A DNA stretch of 64,000 nucleotides from Deltaproteobacteria bacterium (GTDB lineage: Bacteria > Myxococcota_C > UBA6777). The notes under the pieces were generated by a model, which made no database searches, was not told where the DNA came from, and saw only the letters and a program-made list of their open reading frames with translations. The position numbers were made by a program, and so were the translations under genes. This document shows positions 17,009-25,793 of the stretch, in pieces. The stretch is from the NCBI GenBank assembly GCA_002731275.1, contig PCBK01000093.1, forward strand, positions 1 to 64,000, in the 5' to 3' direction. Each line of letters begins with the position of its first letter. Within the stretch, counting starts at the first letter, position 1.

Positions 17009-18310
17009 ATGACCAAACAGCCTCCCTTCTCCGACGTGATCACGTTGTGTCGTGAGCTCGTCGCGATCGACTCAATCAATCCCTTTGCTGCCTACCAACG
17101 CCCCGATCAATCCTGGCATATCGAAGGCCAGGAGGACGAGATCTTCGCATATTGTCGTGAGTGGCTTGAGCGAGCTGACTGCGAGGTGACGATGCAAGAT
17201 TGCGGAGGAGGACGCTTCAATCTCCTCGCAGAAAAAGGGACCGGCGAGGTCTCTCTTTTGCTCTATGCACACGTCGATACTGTCGAGGTGAAAGATGGAT
17301 GGACACGTGAACAAGCGCTCTCTTGTTCCTCTGCGCTGCGCGATGTGGATGGAAGAACCCAGGAAGTCTTGATCGGCCTCGGTGCCAACGACATGAAGGG
17401 AGGACTCGCCGTGCTCCTTCGTGCCATCGCGTTGTACACTCCCACACACTACAAGCTAAAACTCGCGCTCGGTTGTGACGAAGAGTTCTGGTCTCTTGGC
17501 AGCCAGTGTCTCATAGAGTCTTCCTTTCTCGACGATGTGATCGGGATCATCGTCCCCGAGGTGGGAGAGTCGACAGTCGATCCAGCTCCTGATGTCTCCC
17601 TCGTCACGCTCGGACGCTGTGGTCGCGTTGAGTTTGTCGTCGACGTCCCCGGAAGTGGAGGGCATGGCGCTGAACCTGAAGCCGAAGGCCGTGTCAACGC
17701 GATCACACAAGCGTCGCGGATCGCGCTGGCGATCGAGTCCTTTTCTGCCCGTCTCCCTGCGCTGCAACCCTTCGAGGAGAGCCCGCAAAAGGTGAAAGCC
17801 AGCGCGCTCGTGACGTCTCTTCAGGGAGGGACTGGCACACTCTCCATCCCTGATAAGGCAACCTTAATCGTCAATCGCGTCCTCAACTCCGGTGAGACCA
17901 TCGATGAGGCGCAACGTCAACTCGAAGACCTCATCCAATCCCTCTATGACGATGAGAGCTTACAAACCCTGTCTGATGGCCGCCGCGTCTCTGTCTCTAT
18001 CCGTGAGCGCCCAACGCCGCCGATGTCACCCTACTTGCTCTCTCCTTCACAGCCCTTCATCAAAGAGGTCTTGTCTGTCCTCAGGCAGCACACACCTGTC
18101 GAACTTGGGATGGGGCTCTCTGTCGCTGATGAGAATCGCTTTGGCGGCCAAGCCCGCAAACCTGTGCTTGTCCTTGGACCTCGCGGAGAAGATTCACACG
18201 CCCCCTTTGAGTGGGTGACCAAGGACAGCCTGATCAAACTTGAAGCGCTCTACCTTCACATCCTCAAACACTTCGATCAGATCTCACTTGATCTCCCTCG
18301 CTCTATATAA
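17009..18310 (+). CDS. M20 family metallopeptidase (ArgE/DapE/carboxypeptidase-like)
   Basis: 433 residues. Zinc-hydrolase motifs: AHVDTV with His88 and Asp90, GLGANDMKGG with bridging Asp128, the DEE pair at 157-159, VVPEVGEST further on (Glu ligand region) and a late His in EDSHAPFEWV. A dimerisation/lid domain with GGHGAEPE lies between. The family removes acyl or peptide groups from amino acids (acetylornithine, succinyl-diaminopimelate, dipeptides). Substrate is not evident; the dapA-dapB pair at 30.6 kb makes DapE conceivable, but they are not linked. It follows the PATAN regulator by 9 nt, so the regulator may be co-expressed with it. Confidence 0.87.
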   Translation: MTKQPPFSDVITLCRELVAIDSINPFAAYQRPDQSWHIEGQEDEIFAYCREWLERADCEVTMQDCGGGRFNLLAEKGTGEVSLLLYAHVDTVEVKDGWTREQALSCSSALRDVDGRTQEVLIGLGANDMKGGLAVLLRAIALYTPTHYKLKLALGCDEEFWSLGSQCLIESSFLDDVIGIIVPEVGESTVDPAPDVSLVTLGRCGRVEFVVDVPGSGGHGAEPEAEGRVNAITQASRIALAIESFSARLPALQPFEESPQKVKASALVTSLQGGTGTLSIPDKATLIVNRVLNSGETIDEAQRQLEDLIQSLYDDESLQTLSDGRRVSVSIRERPTPPMSPYLLSPSQPFIKEVLSVLRQHTPVELGMGLSVADENRFGGQARKPVLVLGPRGEDSHAPFEWVTKDSLIKLEALYLHILKHFDQISLDLPRSI

Positions 18311-18593
18311 TAGATAGACAAACCCCCTGAACCGCTAACATCCATCCCCTTCGTAAAGTTTCACCAAACATTACAAAAAAATAGTGAACCTTTCTTGCTT
18401 GAGTGTATAGACAGGTAAACAGATGCCTCTTCACGGAAGAAAAGAACATCCTGTTTGTGGGCGTGTTTGATGTTTATGTGTCTGTTTTTCATTGTTTTGT
18501 CGGCTTTGGTTGTATGTGGTGCAAAATGTGCTTAAGGAGAGGGGACAACGTAACAAATCACCACCGGGCTGGTCTATGAAAGGACAAAAGGCA

Positions 18594-19241
18594 ATGATAG
18601 AGCGAGAACTGGAAAGAGAGTTGATTCAAGCGGTTCAGATGAATGGTTGTTTGCATTCCTTTCAGATGTTGATCAAGGAGTTGAATCTTTACCAACAGGT
18701 CTTCTGTTTTGCGCAGCGATACGCAAAGCAAGGCCTTGACCTCGAAGAGATCGCCCAAGAGACGTTGGTCAGAGCATTTTCAAATATTCAGCGCTTTGAT
18801 CCCGAAAAAGGACGTTTTCGTTCGTGGGTGTTTGGCATCGCGACGCACCAAATTTACGATTGGCTGAGAAAGCGTAATAGTCGTCATATCGACGAAGGGT
18901 GGGAGCCTGTGACGCCTCAAAAGTCCCCTGAGGAGTTGGTCGGTGTGATGCAGTCTGAGAAGGTCTTTATCGAGGCCATTGAAGGCTTGAAAGACAAATA
19001 CCGTCGTGTGTTTGTGTTCTTTTACGTAGAGGGCATGAGTCAAGAAGAGATCGCAAAACAAGAAGGACTGAGCTGCAACAATGTCGGCACGATCTTGAAT
19101 CGAGCTCGAAAACAAGTCTCAAAATCCTACAAAATCCGCATCAACTCCAAAAGCCCCCGCCAAAGAAGACAACTTTCGGAAGAGACCTTGTCCTTTGTCG
19201 ATATCATGCCCGCCTTAACACAACGTTTTGCCTCCGTGTAA
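18594..19241 (+). CDS. Sigma-70 family RNA polymerase sigma factor (ECF-like)
   Basis: About 215 residues. Region 2: LNLYQQVFCFAQRYAKQGLDLEEIAQETLVRAFSNI followed by the promoter-melting stretch RFDPEKGRFRSWVFGIATHQIYDWLRKR. Region 4: AIEGLKDKYRRVFVFFYVEGMSQEEIAKQEG with a helix-turn-helix ending GTILNRARKQV. There is no region 1 or 3, hence an ECF-type factor. The extra basic C-terminal tail (about 35 residues) is not usual. I chose ATG 18594 (AAAGGA upstream) over ATG 18576. No anti-sigma factor gene is adjacent, which leaves its control open. About 280 bp of gene-free DNA precede it. Confidence 0.9.
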   Translation: MIERELERELIQAVQMNGCLHSFQMLIKELNLYQQVFCFAQRYAKQGLDLEEIAQETLVRAFSNIQRFDPEKGRFRSWVFGIATHQIYDWLRKRNSRHIDEGWEPVTPQKSPEELVGVMQSEKVFIEAIEGLKDKYRRVFVFFYVEGMSQEEIAKQEGLSCNNVGTILNRARKQVSKSYKIRINSKSPRQRRQLSEETLSFVDIMPALTQRFASV

Positions 19242-19259
19242 GAGATTGCGTCGACATAC

Positions 19260-21770
19260 TCAAAAGGAGATGGTCTCTGTGTGTTTTTTGTTGGCCTTTA
19301 TCTCATCGGGATAAAAAGGACGTTTTCTGTATTGGTGGTCCAGCCACATTTTCTGTTGACGTCCCAACAGCTTTGGCTCTTTATCGACCTGCTTTCCTGC
19401 CAAGACTCCATACGATCTGAATCGTTCACCAAGCTCAATGACAAATCGATAGGACGCACCGATCTTCACTTGATATGGTCCTTTCCCTCCATTTGGAGCG
19501 ACATTCACTGTATGATCATCGCCGTGAGCACCTTGTGGTGTTGGTGACCAAGTTTGTGCGCTCTTTATGACAGAACGAAAATGGTGTTTGTGATATCGGC
19601 TCCAGGTCCAGTGTTTGATGTTGGGACCGAGTTCTTTCGTGAGTTTTTTCAGTGTGTGTTGGAAAGCTTCGTGGACGATTTGCTGCATCGGTTTGTCATT
19701 GCCCGCTGTGATGGTCCCATTCCAGACTCGAAGGATGGCGCTTATGCCGGGTTTCACGCGATCTTTTTTGAACATTTGTTTGTGCATGTGTTCAAACCAT
19801 ACGCGAAAGATCGTCGGCGCGAGCTTCTCGCGATGAGCATGTTTGTCCCACTGTTGCAAAATGCGAATGGCTTCGGCTGCTTGTTTGCTTTTGCGAGTGG
19901 CATGTTTGGAGAGCCATGTGAGCATCTTGGGGAGCGCGAGTACAGCGTGGGGGCTGAGGATGTCAAGCTGGATATTTTTGACACTGTGGAGGGTGTGTCT
20001 TGGGAGCTGTTTGATACGTGCTTCGATCCTTTTGGCTCGGTGTCCACTCGCAAAGGCGTGATCTGCAAAGTACGGGAATCCAGAGGGAAAGACTCTGTTG
20101 TTGGCGGTCGCGATGAACCCTCTCTTTGGGTTGTAGAGCGTGGGGCTGTGCTGGTGATCGAAGTACCCGTCCCACTGTTGCGCTGGATCTTGGGCATCTG
20201 CGAGGCCACGTTGTCCTCTCTTGCGTTTGGGAATCAGGCCGACCTGTCTGTATCCAATATTTCCCTTCTTGTCGGCAAAAACGAAGTTCCAACAGGGTGT
20301 GCTCCAGAGTTTAAACCCTTCATCGATTTGTCGGGCATTTTTGGCGCTCATGACGCGAAATCCGGCTTCAAAGGGGGAGCGTTTGATGTCATATGCGCTC
20401 CACCTGAGCAGCAATTGTTCACCTTTGGGACCTTTGATTGGGAAGATCGGGCCGAGCTTTGTGCGTTTGAATGTCTTCCAGAAGATGGGGATGTGTATCG
20501 CTGCTTTTTTGAGCCAGACAACAGGGCGAAAGGAGGTGATGTTGACCTTCTGTTTGCCTAACATAAAGGTCTCTTTTGTAGAGGCTGGGAGCTTGATGAG
20601 ATCACCGACATTGCTATAACCGTTGGTGACGCCCCATGCGACATGTCGGTTGTTTCCAGAGGCGATGACAGGGACACCTGGGACATTGACTCCCAAGACA
20701 TCGAAGTTGGGCGAGTTGAGGTGGACTTCGTGCCAGAAAGAAGGCGTGGAGATCACGAGATGGGGGTCATTTGCGAGTAATGCGTGACCTCTGAGGCTCC
20801 GCGTGGGAGCGATCACCCAGTTGTTGCTCCCCATTCCTCGGGCAGGTGCACGACCCATCGAAGATTGAATACGTCGAAGCCATTCAATATACCGCTGTGA
20901 GTGGTTCCGGAGTGCTGGTATGGATTGAGCCCATTTAGAGGGGGTGTTGCGTTGATGATAGGCTCCTTTGGGTTGTGTGGTGGGAGAGCTCGTCGGCTTC
21001 GATGTTGGCTGAGAGGATGGACGTGTCGAAGGTTTTGTCTTTTTCTCGTCCCCTTTGTGGGTCTTCTTGGGAGCGAGAGGGTGTTCACCGGGCTTGATAA
21101 TGGTGTGATCGAAGGGTCTGGTGCCATGGATGATTGGGAAGAGTTCTTTGTACCGCTTATTTCCCAGTCGGGCCCTATAGCGCGCATGTTTTAAATCGTC
21201 AAAGAGTGTTTTTCTGGTCTGATTGAAGCTCTGTAACAAGCTCACCATGTAAGTGTCGAGCACGCGCCATGGGACGAGTCGAAGGCCATATCGCTTCGCT
21301 TGGTAGGGGAGGGATTTTGTGCGGTAGATGCGTTTGAAGGCTTCGTTCACGCCCTGTGTATAATGCTGTAGCCATCGGTAGCTTTGGGTGTTGTGTTTTT
21401 TGGCGTGTGCCAGCCAACGTGCCGCGATGGTTTGAAAATCCATCAACTTCATGAAGAAATCTGTCTTGAGATAGTCCTGGCCGAGCTGTTCGGAGAGGCG
21501 GCCGTAGGCGACACGTCGCAAAAAGTCCATCTGCCAGGCCCGCGCGCGGGCCTGGACAAAGCCCCAACAGAACATCACGGCTTCATCTGTATCGGCCTTG
21601 ATGTGGGGGACGTTAAATGTGTCCGTCGTGATCTTGCAATTGCGCTGCGGGCCTTTGAGTGAGAGTGTCATCGGCTCTTTGGGAGGCCATGATGGTGGGG
21701 TCATCAGCCAGATGGTGGCGAGTAGGGCGAGTGTCAGTGCGATAAGGAGCCGAGCCTGCCATTTTTTCAT
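19260..21770 (-). CDS. Penicillin acylase family (S45) Ntn-hydrolase
   Basis: About 836 residues. An N-terminal hydrophobic anchor (residues 7-25) exports it. Family architecture: alpha chain with DTFNVPHIKAD and GFVQARARAWQMDFLRRVAYGRLSE, then a spacer, then the beta chain starting at Ser315 in GMGSNNWV, the autocatalytically exposed nucleophile. Later motifs: NDPHLVISTPSFWHEVHL, GVPVIASGNNRHVAWGVTN, and a GDDHTVN-type oxyanion Asn region near the C terminus. Members hydrolyse amides such as beta-lactams, cyclic lipopeptides or acyl-homoserine lactones. The spacer holds a Ser/Thr/Pro/Lys low-complexity run at about 240-270. ATG 21770 is preferred; an in-frame TTG precedes it. A quorum-quenching or antibiotic-related role is possible but unproven. 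Confidence 0.92.
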   Translation of the reverse strand: MKKWQARLLIALTLALLATIWLMTPPSWPPKEPMTLSLKGPQRNCKITTDTFNVPHIKADTDEAVMFCWGFVQARARAWQMDFLRRVAYGRLSEQLGQDYLKTDFFMKLMDFQTIAARWLAHAKKHNTQSYRWLQHYTQGVNEAFKRIYRTKSLPYQAKRYGLRLVPWRVLDTYMVSLLQSFNQTRKTLFDDLKHARYRARLGNKRYKELFPIIHGTRPFDHTIIKPGEHPLAPKKTHKGDEKKTKPSTRPSSQPTSKPTSSPTTQPKGAYHQRNTPSKWAQSIPALRNHSQRYIEWLRRIQSSMGRAPARGMGSNNWVIAPTRSLRGHALLANDPHLVISTPSFWHEVHLNSPNFDVLGVNVPGVPVIASGNNRHVAWGVTNGYSNVGDLIKLPASTKETFMLGKQKVNITSFRPVVWLKKAAIHIPIFWKTFKRTKLGPIFPIKGPKGEQLLLRWSAYDIKRSPFEAGFRVMSAKNARQIDEGFKLWSTPCWNFVFADKKGNIGYRQVGLIPKRKRGQRGLADAQDPAQQWDGYFDHQHSPTLYNPKRGFIATANNRVFPSGFPYFADHAFASGHRAKRIEARIKQLPRHTLHSVKNIQLDILSPHAVLALPKMLTWLSKHATRKSKQAAEAIRILQQWDKHAHREKLAPTIFRVWFEHMHKQMFKKDRVKPGISAILRVWNGTITAGNDKPMQQIVHEAFQHTLKKLTKELGPNIKHWTWSRYHKHHFRSVIKSAQTWSPTPQGAHGDDHTVNVAPNGGKGPYQVKIGASYRFVIELGERFRSYGVLAGKQVDKEPKLLGRQQKMWLDHQYRKRPFYPDEIKANKKHTETISF

Positions 21771-21960
21771 CAAAAAAGACCTTTATTGAGGGAGGAGAAT
21801 GCGACCTTTGAAGGGGTTATTGCATCCTTATACCATGTGTTTGTGGTGTTTCTGAAGAGGCTTCTTTTGTCTGTATTCTTTTTTCTTGTGGTGGCCTTAT
21901 TGGGATTCTCTGTGGAATGTGCTACATACATGGCAATTCGAGCAAAGAGGAGAGAGCTAG

Positions 21961-22719
21961 ATGTCGAAAGTCCCAAAAATCTTGTTATTGCAAGCTCGCC
22001 TGGAGAGTGATCCCATGCGAGAGCACGAAGTCAATTGTTTTTACGATCGCACGGAATTACCCCGAGGCGCGATCGAGATCTTCAACATGACGCAGGGTGT
22101 GTTTGCACACGAAAAACTTACGGATTACGATGCGATCATGGTGGGAGGCAGCGGTGACTTTTCAGTCGTTGAGAGCGGCTTCGATTGGCATCAGGACATG
22201 TTGGATCTGTTGTCCGTGATTGCGCGCAAAAAGCTGCCGATGTTCGCTTCGTGCTTTGGGTTTCAGGCGCTCGTGCAAGCGCTTGGTGGGACACTTGAAC
22301 GTGTTCCTGAGCTTGGAGAGGTCGGCACATACGATGTCTCATTGACCGACGCAGGCAAAGAAGATCAAGCCTTCTCCTGGTTCCCCAGTACATTTAAGGC
22401 ACAGCTCGGCCATCTCGATCGTGTCTCTGTACTCCCTGACGAGCTGGAGTGCCTTGCTTCCAGTGAACGTTGCCCTGTGCAAGCCATTCGATTGAAGGAC
22501 AGCCCAATCATCGCGACACAATTCCACCCAGAGCTGAGTGTCGGTGCAAACTTCGAGCGCTTTGTCTACTACATCGAGCACTACAAGACACCAGGGATGA
22601 GTCATGAAGAGGCGATCGAATCTGCGAAGCCTGATTATGCCCCAAGTCCCGAGTGTTCTGAGCTGCTCAAACGCTATCTTCGCGATGAACTAGGATTCCA
22701 TTATCCCACCGCTTCTTGA
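21961..22719 (+). CDS. Class I glutamine amidotransferase-like protein
   Basis: 252 residues, stand-alone GATase domain of the GMP-synthase type. The nucleophile elbow is FASCFGFQ with Cys98; the catalytic His and Glu appear in QFHPEL (His189, Glu191). MVGGSGDFSV near 60 forms the oxyanion region. Such isolated domains hydrolyse Gln or a gamma-glutamyl bond; without a synthetase partner its substrate is unknown. It lies 51 nt upstream of kamA in the same direction, suggesting a shared transcript. Start ATG 21961 follows AGAGAG; an upstream open frame from 21786 is not credible. Confidence 0.85.
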   Translation: MSKVPKILLLQARLESDPMREHEVNCFYDRTELPRGAIEIFNMTQGVFAHEKLTDYDAIMVGGSGDFSVVESGFDWHQDMLDLLSVIARKKLPMFASCFGFQALVQALGGTLERVPELGEVGTYDVSLTDAGKEDQAFSWFPSTFKAQLGHLDRVSVLPDELECLASSERCPVQAIRLKDSPIIATQFHPELSVGANFERFVYYIEHYKTPGMSHEEAIESAKPDYAPSPECSELLKRYLRDELGFHYPTAS

Positions 22720-22770
22720 GCATCGTCCTCTTTTGTGCCTTTTTCCTCCCGACAATCTAAAGGAGATCTT

Positions 22771-24009
22771 GTGAACGTTCGTATGAGTCGAAGTCCTGAT
22801 GAAGTTGAAGCGATGCAGCGTCCTGACTGGCGCTGGCAAATGTCCAACAGGATCACCTCCCTCGAACGATTACAAGAGTTTCTGCCTGGATTTACACCGA
22901 CAGCCGAACAGATCGCTGTGAGCAAGCGTTACCCATTTGCAGTGACGCCTTACTACGCCTCACTTATTGAGCGCGCTGATGTGAGCGATCCCATCTACCA
23001 AATGGCCGTCCCCCAAGCTGCTGAAGGTATCGATGCGCCTGAGCTGATCCGTGATCCGTTGGGTGAGCATCAACACAGTCCTGTGCCGGGTTTGTTGCAT
23101 CGTTACCCCGATCGTGCGGTCTTGTTGCTCAATGGTCTGTGTCCTGTTTACTGTCGTCATTGTACCCGTAAGCGCTTTGTCGGGATCGAGAAGGGGGCTG
23201 CGAGTGACGAGAAGATAACTCTTTGGGCGGACTACCTTCGTAAACATCCGGAGATCAAAGATGTGATCCTCTCTGGTGGGGATCCGCTTACGATGAGCAA
23301 TCGACGACTTGAGCGGGTTCTTGAAGCTGTGCGTTCCGTTGAAAGTGTCGAGATCATTCGGATTGGGACACGCATCCCTGTGTTGATGCCTATGCGGATC
23401 ACGCCGGAGCTGTGTGAACTATTGGACCGATACGCACCTGTTTGGGTTGTGACGCACTTCAATCATCCTCGGGAGGTCACCCCTCTGGCTGCTGAGGCGT
23501 GTGAACGGCTTGTGAGAGCGGGTGTTCCTGTCAATAATCAGTCCGTGTTATTGCGTGGTGTCAACGATCATCCCGACATCATGGAGTCACTCTGTCGGTC
23601 GTTGATGCGCAATCGAATCAGACCGTACTATCTGCACCAGAGCGATATCATTCAGGGGATTGAACACTTGAGGACTCGGACATCGCGAGGTGTTGAGATC
23701 ATGGAGGCGCTTCGTGGTCGTCTGGGTGGGCTGGCCATCCCTCTGTATGTCCTCGATCTACCAGAAGGTGGTGGTAAGGTCCCGATCCTTCCTCAGTACA
23801 TTGTCAGTCAATCTCCTCACAAGACAGTCCTCCGCAACTTTGAAGGTCGACTTGTCTCCTACCCTGAACCTGCTCAGCTCGACTCTCCCCTTGATACGTT
23901 GCAACGAGTGCAAAGAGGGGGGATCGCCGATCAACTCTCTGGCGTTCGGCCCAAAGCCCTGATCCCACAGGGATACAAGAAACCACACGAGCGCGGTGAA
24001 GACGATTAA
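22771..24009 (+). CDS. kamA: Lysine 2,3-aminomutase family radical SAM enzyme
   Basis: About 412 residues. Start is GTG 22771 with AAAGGAG 6 nt upstream. It holds the radical-SAM cluster motif CPVYCRHC (Cys124, Cys128, Cys131), the KamA-type CTRKRFVG continuation, ILSGGDPL, and a C-terminal DLPEGGGKVPILPQY stretch holding the PLP-binding Lys. KamA converts L-lysine to L-beta-lysine using SAM, PLP and a 4Fe-4S cluster; the EF-P-specific EpmB is shorter and lacks this C-terminal part. beta-Lysine serves lysine fermentation, osmolyte (acetyl-beta-lysine) synthesis or antibiotic building blocks. The usual ablB acetyltransferase or kam fermentation partners are not adjacent; the upstream GATase is the only linked gene. 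Confidence 0.92.
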   Translation: MNVRMSRSPDEVEAMQRPDWRWQMSNRITSLERLQEFLPGFTPTAEQIAVSKRYPFAVTPYYASLIERADVSDPIYQMAVPQAAEGIDAPELIRDPLGEHQHSPVPGLLHRYPDRAVLLLNGLCPVYCRHCTRKRFVGIEKGAASDEKITLWADYLRKHPEIKDVILSGGDPLTMSNRRLERVLEAVRSVESVEIIRIGTRIPVLMPMRITPELCELLDRYAPVWVVTHFNHPREVTPLAAEACERLVRAGVPVNNQSVLLRGVNDHPDIMESLCRSLMRNRIRPYYLHQSDIIQGIEHLRTRTSRGVEIMEALRGRLGGLAIPLYVLDLPEGGGKVPILPQYIVSQSPHKTVLRNFEGRLVSYPEPAQLDSPLDTLQRVQRGGIADQLSGVRPKALIPQGYKKPHERGEDD

Positions 24010-24016
24010 GCGAGAC

Positions 24017-25585
24017 TTACGAGCGTTTTTTGAATCTTCTCGCACGTCCACTTGGTAAAAGCATGCGCAGTTTTCGCGTCTTCTGTGAGGGGAGGCGGCG
24101 TATGAGGGAGCGGATATTGCGCAGTTGTTGTCTCCAGGTACGTCTCTTTGTGCTGACTTTATCGATGTGATTGGCGAAAAATAGTAACGCCTCTTTGAGT
24201 ATGCGGAATGAGCGGGTGTGATGAGGGAGTGTGCGTTTCCAGTAGAACCCGGCACGTAGATACTGCCTTTGCTGTGAATAGAGCCGCGCCAGCATCAAAG
24301 TGCTCTGTGGTGTATTGTGGCCGTTGTTGACGAGCGCAGTAAGGCAGCGGATGGACTGTTTGGAAGGTCCAACGAGCACTGCGACGCGCATACATGCCCG
24401 TGCTGCTCTGTGTTTTCCGTGTTGGAGCGCCTTTGTGTAGTGGGAGAGGGCTCTCTTTTGTGCACCCATTGCTTCCCATACCAATCCTGAGAACTCATGA
24501 ACTTCCGGCGCTTGAGGGGCCCATTTGTGTGCTTTTTTCAGCGCGTCGTGGGTGACTTTTGTCTCGCCACCTCTCAGATGAATGGTTTGTGCGATGTATA
24601 GGTAAATGCGCCCCCATGTTGGGGTGTAAGTCGTGGCCTTTTGCAGCGTTGTGTGTGCTTTGTCGAAGTCACTTTGTCCGAGGGCTCGAAGGCCTTCGAC
24701 TGTATGGGTGGCAGAGTGTACCCACGCTGCGGGAAGTGAGATGTTCTCCAGTAACCACAAGAAACCTCGCCATTGGAGTGTTGTGTATTGGAGGGGGGAT
24801 TCGTGGGGTTGTTGTGTAAGCGGTGTCTCTGTCGCTGGCGAGGGGGTTTTATTCGCCATAGGAGGGAGTTGTGGAGGTGTGGGTTTGTGGGCGTTTTGGA
24901 GCGATGTGATCCTTTGCTGTATGTCCGCGATCGTCGTCGTCTGTGCGAGCGCTGGGTGTGTTTTGTAGAAGGAGAGCGCTTTGTGAAGGAGCTTGATATC
25001 TTTGAGTTTGGGGTGGGCTTGCTTCCACAGTGAAGCGGCCAATGTTGGTTGCTTTTGTTGTGTGAGGATCAGGGCTTTTCTTGCGTGTATCGCGGGGTGA
25101 AGGGTTTGCTTGTACATGAGCTTGTTGAGACACAAAAGCCCTTTTTGTCCTGCGCCTTCTTGTAGCCAGATGTCGGTGGCTGCGAGGCAGGCTTCGGCAT
25201 CTGGATAATAAGCTTGTAGAGCGATGGTGTAGTGGTGAAGGGCGCGCTTCGTTTGTTTCTCACGTCTCCAAAAGTGTCCGGCGATCACGTGCACCCTGTG
25301 GTTGTTTTTGTTTTTTTGAAGAGCGCTCTCAATGTAGGGTTGGAGTCTTGAGGTGGGGGCGTTGAGGAGAAAGAGCGCGCGGGCCATTTCGAGATGATAC
25401 AACCCCCAACTGCCACAACCTCTCTTGGCCTTTTCGAGCTCCTTGAGTGCCCGCAGTGGTCGATTTTGGTGGAGATATTCTTGGGCTTTGAATAGGGAAG
25501 TCACGCCACCTGCGTAGGCTTGATGAGCGTAGAAAAAGGTGAATATCACCAAGAGACAAGAAGTATACGTAGGCATGTTCTGCAT
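24017..25585 (-). CDS. Secreted TPR-repeat protein
   Basis: 522 residues. N-terminal signal peptide (hydrophobic run to AHQAYA, about residue 25). The rest is helical with TPR-like units, for example AQEYLHQNRPLRALKELEKA, HFWRREKQTKRALHHYTIALQAY, and near the C terminus AMGAQKRALSHYTKALQHG and ARLYSQQRQYLRAGFYWKRTL. A Pro/Thr-rich linker of about 40 residues (near 235-275) splits it into two TPR halves. Ends in a basic tail (RARRFKKRS). TPR proteins act as scaffolds; the partner is unknown. Convergent with kamA, 7 nt apart. No clear ribosome site is visible before the first ATG. Confidence 0.8.
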   Translation of the reverse strand: MQNMPTYTSCLLVIFTFFYAHQAYAGGVTSLFKAQEYLHQNRPLRALKELEKAKRGCGSWGLYHLEMARALFLLNAPTSRLQPYIESALQKNKNNHRVHVIAGHFWRREKQTKRALHHYTIALQAYYPDAEACLAATDIWLQEGAGQKGLLCLNKLMYKQTLHPAIHARKALILTQQKQPTLAASLWKQAHPKLKDIKLLHKALSFYKTHPALAQTTTIADIQQRITSLQNAHKPTPPQLPPMANKTPSPATETPLTQQPHESPLQYTTLQWRGFLWLLENISLPAAWVHSATHTVEGLRALGQSDFDKAHTTLQKATTYTPTWGRIYLYIAQTIHLRGGETKVTHDALKKAHKWAPQAPEVHEFSGLVWEAMGAQKRALSHYTKALQHGKHRAARACMRVAVLVGPSKQSIRCLTALVNNGHNTPQSTLMLARLYSQQRQYLRAGFYWKRTLPHHTRSFRILKEALLFFANHIDKVSTKRRTWRQQLRNIRSLIRRLPSQKTRKLRMLLPSGRARRFKKRS

Positions 25586-25602
25586 ATTGTTTTGGTATGT
25601 AT

Positions 25603-25629
25603 CGCTCCCCTTGCCGGCAGGGGGGAGCG
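25603..25629. repeat. GC-rich hairpin between htrA and the TPR gene
   Basis: CGCTCCCC at 25603-25610 pairs with GGGGAGCG at 25622-25629 around an 11-nt loop that itself contains GCCGGC. There is no T tract on either side, so it is not a standard terminator; a processing or pause hairpin in the leftward htrA transcript is possible. Confidence 0.45.
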
Positions 25630-25793
25630 CAAGTTACGTCAGGGGGGCTCGCGGGCAGTGCCCAACTTGAGGCGTTTTTCTTCCTCTGCGTCCTTCCCCT
25701 TGCCTACGAAGTTGAGCAGTGGGAGGTGTCCGAACCCTTGTGAGGACGGAGGGGATTTTGAGCTGTATAAGGAGGTCTGTACGGGGTGGGCTC

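Noticed and set aside
18492-18593. Upstream extension of the sigma factor
   Set aside because: The added 34 residues are Cys/Trp-rich and unlike region 2 of any sigma factor; ATG 18594 has a better ribosome site.
21786-22010. Short hydrophobic frame upstream of the amidotransferase
   Set aside because: Overlaps the start of the real gene, no ribosome site, one hydrophobic run only.
25603-25629. Intrinsic terminator of the HtrA-type protease gene
   Set aside because: Stem is strong but no T tract follows on either strand, so I list it only as a hairpin.
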